Origin: Motilimonas sp. E26
GTDB taxonomy: Bacteria > Pseudomonadota > Gammaproteobacteria > Enterobacterales > CBDFNC01
Reading direction: 5' to 3'
Length of the DNA stretch: 62,643 nt
Assembly: GCF_021278025.1 (NCBI RefSeq)
Contig: NZ_JAIBHJ010000010.1
Location: forward strand, 64,068-126,710
The translations under genes and the position numbers were made by a program. The notes below the pieces were generated by a model. The model worked only from the letters and a program-made list of their open reading frames with translations. It did not search any database and was not told where the DNA came from. Shown in pieces: positions 56,308 through 62,643 of the stretch (position 1 is the stretch's first letter; each line of letters opens with the position of its first letter).

Positions 56308-56397
56308 GTATGTGTTTTGCTCGCAAGCCGCAGCGCATATGTCCTTATCCGCTTTGCGTTTTCATCTTTGAAAACGAAGTGTTGCGATAAAACATAC
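56308..56397. repeat. Structured inverted repeat between cobW and cobN
   Basis: Outer arms GTATGTGTTTTGCTCGCAA and TTGCGATAAAACATAC pair with small gaps; an inner perfect stem CGTTTTC/GAAAACG lies at 56357-56376. A long mRNA hairpin is likely. Possibly an intergenic repeat family. Confidence 0.6.
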
Positions 56398-56446
56398 TTT
56401 ATATGATGACGAAAAACTGCAACAAAATTGAGGTTAGAGATTATTC

Positions 56447-59400
56447 ATGCATTTACTAGCGGCTAAGCCGGGCGGATTTGTTGACGAAGAAGGCATTGTC
56501 GATTTAGGGCAAGACACGGCAGATATCGTGATTCTATCGGCAGCCGATAGCCAGCTGGCAGCGCTCAGTGAGGGCTTAGCATTGTTTACGTCTCGACCTG
56601 ATAGAGCCAACCTACCCAGTGTGCGTTTGGCTAATTGGATTCAATTGGTCAAACCTGCCGCTTATGATTTGTATGAAGATAAAGTACTAGAGCAGGCCAA
56701 GGTGGTGGTGGTTTCGCTGCTGGGTGGAAAAAACTATTGGCCTTATGGCGTTGAACGGTTAGTGGCTTGGTCAAAGGCTAAACCTAACCGTCGTTTATTG
56801 TTGGTGCCGGGCGATGATTCTCCCGACCCTCAATTGGCTGCAGACAGTAATGTCGAGGCGATAGCATTGCAAATGTGCTGGCGCTTTCTACGTGAAAGTG
56901 GCGCAGTGAATAGTCAGTCCTTATTGGCGTATTTGGCGGTAAATTTTTTTGGTTTAGCGCTTTCATGGTTGCCCCCTCAGGTGTTGCCGAGCTGCTTTAT
57001 TTACTGGCCGCACCAGCCGCTGGCTGAACTTAACTTTACGCAATGGCAGCAGTTGTCAGGTCAGTTTCGTTCAGTAGTGGCGTTAGTGTTTTATCGTAGT
57101 CATTTACAAGCGGCTAATAGTGAGATGTTCGATCAGCTGATTGAGGTGTTGCAACAATCGGGCTGCAAAGTGCTGCCACTGGTGGTGACTTCATTAAAAG
57201 ACGCAGCAAGTTTAAAGCAAGTAAATACCTGGTTAAGTCAAGCCAAGGTACAGCTGATGCTCAACACTACAGGTTTTGCTAATAACACGGTTACATCACC
57301 ATCACTAACGGTGAGCCCAAATGAATTTGAGCCAGTGTTTGATGTAAAGGTGCCAATATTGCAGTTGGTATTAGCCAGCACCACAGCAGAAGATTGGCGC
57401 GCTTCCAGTTTAGGGTTACGTAGTCGCGATCTGGCGATGCAAGTCGTGTTGCCAGAAATGGACGGTAAAATATTGAGCCGAGCGGTGAGTTTTAAAAGTG
57501 AAAGTCACTATGATCCACGCGGTCAAATATCGGTGATCCGTTATCTATTACACCATGAGCGTGCCAAATTTGTGGCGCAGCTGGCTAAGGCGTATTGCCA
57601 GTTAACACAAAAGCCAAACCATGAAAAACGCATTGCTCTGATCCTTGCTAATTACCCGACCAAAGATGGCCGTATTGGTAATGGTGTTGGCTTAGATACG
57701 CCGGCCTCTACAGTTAATGTTATGCGCGCATTGAAACAAGCGGGCTACCCATTGGGTGATTTGCCTGAGCAGGGTAACGCTTTGATTGAAACCTTGCTCG
57801 GAGCTGTAACCAATAACCCTAATACCTTACATTCACTAGGTTGTTGGCAAAGTATTTCGGTTGTCGATTATCAGCGTCACTTTTCGCGTTTGCCCTTGGT
57901 GTCACAGCAGGCGGTGTTAAATCGTTGGGGCGCGCCCGAGCAGGACATTAAGTATCGTCAAGGGCGGTTAATGATCTCGGGTTATCGCTGCGGTGAAACC
58001 TTTATCGGCATTCAACCGGCGCGCGGTTTTAACATTGATTTAGCCGCTAATTATCACGATCCCGATCTTGTGCCGCCTCATAACTATTTAGCCTTTTATT
58101 TTTGGTTACGCCATGAATATCAAATAGATGCCATTATCCACGTGGGCAAGCACGGTAACTTAGAATGGTTGCCGGGCAAGGGCTCTGCATTAGCTGATAC
58201 TTGTTGGCCAGACTGTATTTTAGGGCCGTTGCCGCATTTTTATCCCTTTATTGTTAACGATCCCGGTGAGGGCTCGCAGGCGAAGCGTCGCACGCAAGGG
58301 GTGATCATTGACCATTTAATGCCCCCTCTTACCCGTGCTGAAACCTATGGAGAACTAGCTGAACTCGAAGGACTGGTAGATGAATATTATCAAGCGATGG
58401 GCATGGATGTTCGCCGTGAAACTTGGTTGCGCCAAGCCATTATTGAACAGTTAAAAACTACCCATATTTTAGACGAATTAGCGCAAGTGGCGGGCGCTGG
58501 TGATTTAACGGATCTCGATTATCAAGATCAAGTGTTTGCTGAGTTAGATACCTATTTATGTGACATTAAAGAAGCGCAAATTCGCCACGGCTTACATATT
58601 TTGGGCGAGTTACCCGAGTCTGAAAAAGTCGCTAATACCTTGGTTGCGTTGCTGCGTTTGCCTACAGGCAGTGGCCATCAAAGCCGAGGTATTTTGCATA
58701 ACTTAGTATTGGATTTTGAGCTGCGCCAGGGGGGCGCGTTGTTTGATCCACTTTCGGCAGATTGCACACCTTGGAGTGACATCAAGCCTGCGCCGTTGCA
58801 GCAAGTGTCTAAACAAGTATGGCGAAGCTGCGCCGATACGCGTGAGCGCTTAGAGCTGCTAGCCCTGGCATGGGTAAAACGTTATGTGTTGGGCTCGGCT
58901 GAGCTGAATGAGCTAAATGATTATCCCGCAACACAAGCCTTACTCACTTACGCTAAAACCGTAGTAAAAGCCGCACTAGAGAAAAGCGTCGAACAAGAAA
59001 TTAACGCGTTACTACAAGGCTTACACGGCGAATTTATTGCGCCTGGGCCAAGTGGGGCGCCCAGTCGAGGGCGGTTAGATACGTTGCCGACCGGACGTAA
59101 TTTTTTCTCTTTGGATAATCGCGCAATTCCATCTAAAGCGGCGTGGGCGATTGGTGAAAAGTCGGCGCAAGCCTTACTCACGCGTCATTTACAAGAGCAT
59201 GGCGATTATCCGCGTCAGCTTGGTTTGTCGGTTTGGGGCACCGCGACTATGCGCACCGGCGGTGACGATATTGCTCAAGCCTTTGCTTTGATGGGCATCA
59301 AACCTATTTGGGCCAATGGCAGTCATCGCGTAGTGGATTTTTTGGTGATCCCTTGTATGCAGCTAGGCCGCCCACGCGTAGATGTCACTTTACGGGTATC

Positions 59401-60298
59401 AGGCTTTTTTCGTGACGCATTTGCTAACGTGCTTAAGCTTTTTGATGCGGCTGTGTTGGCAATTGCGGCCATTGAAGAGCCTGGCAATGGCAACCTTATC
59501 CAGCAAAACATAGCCACTCGAGCTCAGCAATTAGTGGCGCAAGGCATGAGTGAGTCAGAGGCGCAGCGGCAAGCCAGTTATCGGGTATTTGGCTCTAAAC
59601 CTGGCGCTTATGGCGCTGGCTTACAAGGCTTAATTGATGAGCGTTGCTGGGAACAAGCCAGCGATTTAGCTGACGCATATTTGAATTGGGGCGGCTATGC
59701 CTATGGTCAAGATGGTGAAGGTAAATTAGCGCAAGGAGCGTTTCGCCATCAATTGAGCCAGTTAGAAGTAGTGGTACATAACCAAGATAATCGCGAGCAC
59801 GATTTATTGGACTCAGACGATTATTACCAATTTCAAGGCGGGATGAGTAATGCAGTGAGCTGCTTTTCAGGGCAAGCGCCGACTATATATCATAGTGATC
59901 ACGCTAACCCAGAGCAGCCGGTGATCCGCACCTTAAAAGAGGAGCTTAATCGAGTGATCCGCTCACGGGTGCTTAATCCCAAGTGGATTCAAGGTATGCA
60001 GCAGCACGGTTATAAAGGTGCATTTGAGATGAGTGCCAGTATTGATTACCTGTTTGCCTATGACGCCACCACGGGATTGATTGCAGATTATCAATACCAG
60101 CAAGTAACAGATACCTTGTTGTTTGAGCCACAAAATCGTGCGTTTTTACAGCAAAATAATCCCCACGCCTTGAGCGAAATGGCCGAGCGTTTGTTAGAGG
60201 CTATTCAGCGCGGTTTATGGCAAGACGCGGACGAATACCGCGAGCGGTTACAAGGTTTATTACTCGAATGCGACGAAGCTCAAGAGCTGGTTCGTTAG
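56447..60298 (+). CDS. cobN: Cobaltochelatase large subunit CobN
   Basis: 1283 residues, the usual size of CobN/ChlH-type subunits. Recognisable blocks include DPRGQISVIRYLLHHER near 349, ILANYPTKDGRIGNGVGLDTPAS near 403-425, IIHVGKHGNLEWLPGKG near 563-579, NDPGEGSQAKRRTQGVIIDH, GNFFSLDNR-like TGRNFFSLDNRAIP near 882, and VWGTATMRTGGDDIAQAF near 928. Binds the corrinoid and inserts Co2+ with the ChlID subunit encoded at 44536. Typical of the cobalt-late route, yet located beside cobalt-early genes. Confidence 0.96.
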   Translation: MHLLAAKPGGFVDEEGIVDLGQDTADIVILSAADSQLAALSEGLALFTSRPDRANLPSVRLANWIQLVKPAAYDLYEDKVLEQAKVVVVSLLGGKNYWPYGVERLVAWSKAKPNRRLLLVPGDDSPDPQLAADSNVEAIALQMCWRFLRESGAVNSQSLLAYLAVNFFGLALSWLPPQVLPSCFIYWPHQPLAELNFTQWQQLSGQFRSVVALVFYRSHLQAANSEMFDQLIEVLQQSGCKVLPLVVTSLKDAASLKQVNTWLSQAKVQLMLNTTGFANNTVTSPSLTVSPNEFEPVFDVKVPILQLVLASTTAEDWRASSLGLRSRDLAMQVVLPEMDGKILSRAVSFKSESHYDPRGQISVIRYLLHHERAKFVAQLAKAYCQLTQKPNHEKRIALILANYPTKDGRIGNGVGLDTPASTVNVMRALKQAGYPLGDLPEQGNALIETLLGAVTNNPNTLHSLGCWQSISVVDYQRHFSRLPLVSQQAVLNRWGAPEQDIKYRQGRLMISGYRCGETFIGIQPARGFNIDLAANYHDPDLVPPHNYLAFYFWLRHEYQIDAIIHVGKHGNLEWLPGKGSALADTCWPDCILGPLPHFYPFIVNDPGEGSQAKRRTQGVIIDHLMPPLTRAETYGELAELEGLVDEYYQAMGMDVRRETWLRQAIIEQLKTTHILDELAQVAGAGDLTDLDYQDQVFAELDTYLCDIKEAQIRHGLHILGELPESEKVANTLVALLRLPTGSGHQSRGILHNLVLDFELRQGGALFDPLSADCTPWSDIKPAPLQQVSKQVWRSCADTRERLELLALAWVKRYVLGSAELNELNDYPATQALLTYAKTVVKAALEKSVEQEINALLQGLHGEFIAPGPSGAPSRGRLDTLPTGRNFFSLDNRAIPSKAAWAIGEKSAQALLTRHLQEHGDYPRQLGLSVWGTATMRTGGDDIAQAFALMGIKPIWANGSHRVVDFLVIPCMQLGRPRVDVTLRVSGFFRDAFANVLKLFDAAVLAIAAIEEPGNGNLIQQNIATRAQQLVAQGMSESEAQRQASYRVFGSKPGAYGAGLQGLIDERCWEQASDLADAYLNWGGYAYGQDGEGKLAQGAFRHQLSQLEVVVHNQDNREHDLLDSDDYYQFQGGMSNAVSCFSGQAPTIYHSDHANPEQPVIRTLKEELNRVIRSRVLNPKWIQGMQQHGYKGAFEMSASIDYLFAYDATTGLIADYQYQQVTDTLLFEPQNRAFLQQNNPHALSEMAERLLEAIQRGLWQDADEYRERLQGLLLECDEAQELVR

Positions 60299-60331
60299 AT
60301 TTATATTATTAAAAAATAAGGAAGTAAGAGC

Positions 60332-61537
60332 ATGTCAGAGCAAAAACACTCACATCATCATTGCCATGAACATAGTCATTCACATCAGCGCGTGTCCCCT
60401 AAAGGTGAACAAAAAGCGGGGATCATGGTATGTGGTCACGGCAGTCGTGATAAAGATGCCGAAGTGGAGTTCTCGCGGGTGGCGGCTGGGTTAAAAAAGC
60501 GTTTTCCTAATTTGCCCGTGGAGTACGGGTTTCTAGAATACTCGGCACCCAATATTCACATGGGGCTAAACAGTTTAGTGGCGCAAGGGGTGAATCATAT
60601 TTATGCGGTGCCGGGTATGTTGTTTGCGGCTACCCATGCTAAGAATGATATCCCATCTGTACTGACTACGTTTCAAGAAAAACAAGCTGGTTTGGAAGTC
60701 AGCTATGGCAGTGAACTGGGTTTACAAGATGCCATGATTGAGGCTTTTCAGGCGCGGATTTATGAATCCTTAGGATTAGACCCCAATGATCCGCCTGAAA
60801 ACCTCTACGATACCTTGTTGGTGGTGGTAGGGCGTGGCACTTCAGATACCAAAGCTAATGCCGAAGCGGCGAAATTAACCCGTATTGTTAATGAAAATAT
60901 GGGCTTTGGCTGGGCCGATACGGTTTATTCTGGCGTCACTTATCCTTCAGTTGGGGTGGGTTTAGAAAAGTTATTAAAGCTGGGCTACAAGCGTGTTGTG
61001 GTGGCACCGTATTTCTTATTTACGGGCCGGTTAATCAAACGTATTTTTGGTTATGTAGATAAAGTAGCGACAGAAAACCCAAGTGTTGAGTTTATTAAAA
61101 CACCTTATTTAAATGACCACGATAAGGTGATTGACGCCTTTGAGGTGCGTGTGCGCGAAATCATGGAGCAAGGCACAGCAGCAGAAGGTTTGATGGCTTC
61201 TTTTAAACGCCGCCTTGCTGCGGGTGAAGTGGATGTGCATCATCATCACGCTGAATACCAAGACCCTAATGCCACGGATCATGCTCACGAGCATAACCAT
61301 TCGCATGAGCACCCACATGATCATTCGCACTCACATGAGCACAGTCACTCTGATGATCATTCACACGGCCATAGCCACGGCGTCTACAAACACATCGCCC
61401 ACCCATTAGGGCCAAGAACCATGATCGGCGAGGGCATCTGCTGCTGTTTTATGAGTCAATTCCCACAAAGCGTACTCGATGAGGAAAAAGAGCGCATCGA
61501 TAACGGCTGTAAAGAAACCGCGCTAGCGCATCGTTGA
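60332..61537 (+). CDS. cbiX: Sirohydrochlorin cobaltochelatase CbiX (two-domain, His-rich)
   Basis: 401 residues. Two CbiX half-domains: VCGHGSRDKDAEVEF near 31-45 with ATHAKNDIP near 93-101, and VVGRGTSDTKANAE near 168-181. The N-terminus (HSHHHCHEHSHSH) and the tail at about 300-350 are packed with His and Asp, a likely cobalt store. The C-terminal block includes GICCCF, possibly a metal or Fe-S site. Inserts Co2+ early, into sirohydrochlorin. Its last 30 codons are the parent sequence of the tandem array downstream. Confidence 0.94.
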   Translation: MSEQKHSHHHCHEHSHSHQRVSPKGEQKAGIMVCGHGSRDKDAEVEFSRVAAGLKKRFPNLPVEYGFLEYSAPNIHMGLNSLVAQGVNHIYAVPGMLFAATHAKNDIPSVLTTFQEKQAGLEVSYGSELGLQDAMIEAFQARIYESLGLDPNDPPENLYDTLLVVVGRGTSDTKANAEAAKLTRIVNENMGFGWADTVYSGVTYPSVGVGLEKLLKLGYKRVVVAPYFLFTGRLIKRIFGYVDKVATENPSVEFIKTPYLNDHDKVIDAFEVRVREIMEQGTAAEGLMASFKRRLAAGEVDVHHHHAEYQDPNATDHAHEHNHSHEHPHDHSHSHEHSHSDDHSHGHSHGVYKHIAHPLGPRTMIGEGICCCFMSQFPQSVLDEEKERIDNGCKETALAHR

Positions 61538-61582
61538 TTAAGTTACCTTAGGTGTGGGGGGATGAGCGTTAGTCATACCGCG

Positions 61583-61619
61583 AAAACAGCAAGTACAGAG
61601 CGCTGATACTTGCTGTTTT
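61583..61619 (+). terminator. Terminator of the cobalamin operon
   Basis: AAAACAGCAAGTA (61583-61595) and TACTTGCTGTTTT (61607-61619) form a perfect 13-pair stem around CAGAGCGCTGA, ending in T4. It lies 46 bases after the cbiX stop and is copied in every unit of the array. Copies with AACAGTAAGTA keep pairing through a G-U wobble. Confidence 0.85.
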
Positions 61620-61709
61620 ATGAACATAACTCCCCCACAAAGCGTACTCGATGAGGAAAAAGAGCGCATTGATAACGGCTGCAAAGAAACCGCGCTAGCG
61701 CATCGTTGA
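61620..61709 (+). pseudogene. Duplicated cbiX C-terminus, 29-codon open copy
   Basis: ATG AAC ATA ACT followed by 25 codons identical in protein to the end of CbiX, with stop TGA. Base changes against the parent (ATC to ATT, TGT to TGC) are synonymous. A like copy is at 62293-62382; the copies at 61808, 62059 and 62561 are frameshifted. Most likely a duplication relic, not a proven gene. Confidence 0.5.
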
Positions 61710-62643
61710 TTAAGTTACCTTAGGTGTGGGGGGATGAGCGTTAGTCATACCGCGAAAACAGCAAGTACAGAGCGCTGATACTTGCTGTTTTATGAACATA
61801 ACTCCCCACAAAGCGTACTCGATGAGGAAAAAGAGCGCATTGATAACGGCTGCAAAGAAACAGCGCTAGCGCATCGTTGATTAAGTTACTTGGTAGGAGC
61901 TGAGCTTGCTCAGCGAATATCACAAATTCCCTGAACAAGCTCAGGCCCCAAAAAAAACATGAATCAATAAGTTCAACATACAAGAAGCACTAGTCATACC
62001 GCGAAAAACAGTAAGTACAGGGCGCTGATACTTGCTGTTTTATGAACATAACTCCCCCACAAAGCGTACTCGATGAGGAAAAAAGAGCGCATTGATAACG
62101 GCTGCAAAGAAACCGCGCTAGCGCATCGTTGATTAAGTTACTTGGTAGGAGCTGAGCTTGCTCAGCGAATATCACAAATTCCCTGAACAAGCTCAGGCCC
62201 CAAAAAAAACATGAATCAATAAGTTCAACATACAAGAAGCGCTAGTCATACCGCGAAAACAGCAAGTACAGAGCGCTGATACTTGCTGTTTTATGAACAT
62301 AACTCCCCCACAAAGCGTACTCGATGAGGAAAAAGAGCGCATTGATAACGGCTGCAAAGAAACCGCGCTAGCGCATCGTTGATTAAGTTACTTGGTAGGA
62401 GCTGAGCTTGCTCAGCGAATATCACAAATTCCCTGAGCAAGCTCAGGTCCCACAAAAAACATGAATCAATAAGTTCAACATACAAGAAGCACTAGTCATA
62501 CCGCGAAAAACAGTAAGTACAGGGCGCTGATACTTGCTGTTTTATGAACATAACTCCCCCACAAAGCGTACTCGATGAGGAAAAAAGAGCGCATTGATAA
62601 CGGCTGCAAAGAAACCGCGCTAGCGCATCGTTGATTAAGTTAC

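Larger units (their letters stand above)
61442..62643. repeat. Tandem array of the cbiX 3' end plus terminator
   Basis: The anchor ACAAAGCGTACTCG starts at 61465 (inside cbiX), 61637, 61808, 62059, 62310 and 62561, giving periods of 172, 171, 251, 251 and 251. The array runs off the window. Each unit has the last codons of cbiX, the stop, TTAAGTTAC, a spacer and a hairpin. The 251-base units add a block with CTGAGCTTGCTCAG and CCTGAACAAGCTCAGG. Copies 4 and 6, and the spacers before them, share variants (six A after GAGG; AACAGTAAGTACAGGGCG), while 5 differs, so the long units repeat as a roughly 502-base dimer. Confidence 0.95.

Noticed and set aside
61741-62485. Three similar 64-81 codon open frames on the minus strand starting Met-Tyr-Val-Glu-Leu-Ile-Asp
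   Set aside because: They are the reverse complement of the tandem units; similarity follows from DNA repetition and the 251-base period is not a multiple of three. No ribosome site or family support.
61465-62643. Possible CRISPR array at the window end
   Set aside because: Repeats are 170-250 bases, derived from cbiX, with no short repeat/unique spacer pattern and no cas genes.

Overview
The window reads as chromosomal DNA of a marine-type gammaproteobacterium, most likely Alteromonadales or Shewanella-like. I base this on the macromolecular-synthesis operon rpsU-yqeY-dnaG-rpoD, the exeA/exeB (gspAB) pair, the PitA/DUF47 phosphate pair, YgiF, the TIGR04211 SH3 protein and kbl-tdh. The species cannot be named from sequence alone.

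Layout. 1-1320: the end of an unrecognised gene and a decayed group II intron reverse transcriptase. 1325-3549: the kbl-tdh threonine degradation operon (minus strand). 4037-11795: a 1681-residue kinase/AAA/GAF/diguanylate cyclase, then a three-domain DJ-1/nucleoside hydrolase/VOC fusion, then a secreted DUF3574 protein. 12019-13845: a tRNA-dependent cyclodipeptide synthase convergent with a YddG-like exporter. 14461-15537: a stand-alone HsdR-N type nuclease. 15604-19987: a 4.3-kb integrative element in the 3' end of a tRNA(CAU) gene, bounded by 54-bp perfect direct repeats. It carries a tyrosine integrase, an AlpA-type regulator, two unknown genes and a YagK/YfjJ-type (HUH) protein. 19940-40301: housekeeping genes (tRNA, rpoD, dnaG, yqeY, rpsU, tsaD, plsY, folB, folK, uppP, cca, gspA, gspB, SH3 protein, pitA, DUF47, ygiF, K+ channel, chemoreceptor), with a MITE-like repeat at 29921-30197.

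40493-61537 is a cobalamin regulon. A cobalamin riboswitch leads into a periplasmic DUF4198 protein, a CbiM-CbiL/NikL-CbiQ-CbiO cobalt importer, a fused ChlI-ChlD chelatase subunit, cobB, cbiD, cobK, cobH, cobL (CbiE-CbiT), cobI, cbiG, cobJ, cobM, cobW, cobN and cbiX. Together they import Co2+, insert it and build the corrin ring to the cobyrinate a,c-diamide stage. The set is a hybrid: CbiX, CbiD and CbiG mark the early-cobalt (anaerobic) route, while CobN plus ChlID is a late-insertion type chelatase. No oxygen-dependent CobG or CobZ is present. Uroporphyrinogen methylation and nucleotide-loop genes are not in the window.

61442-62643 is an unusual tandem array in which the 3' end of cbiX and its terminator are repeated at least six times. 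It runs off the window end. The most noteworthy items are this array, the small tRNA-borne element, the DJ-1/nucleoside hydrolase/VOC fusion and the cyclodipeptide synthase locus.
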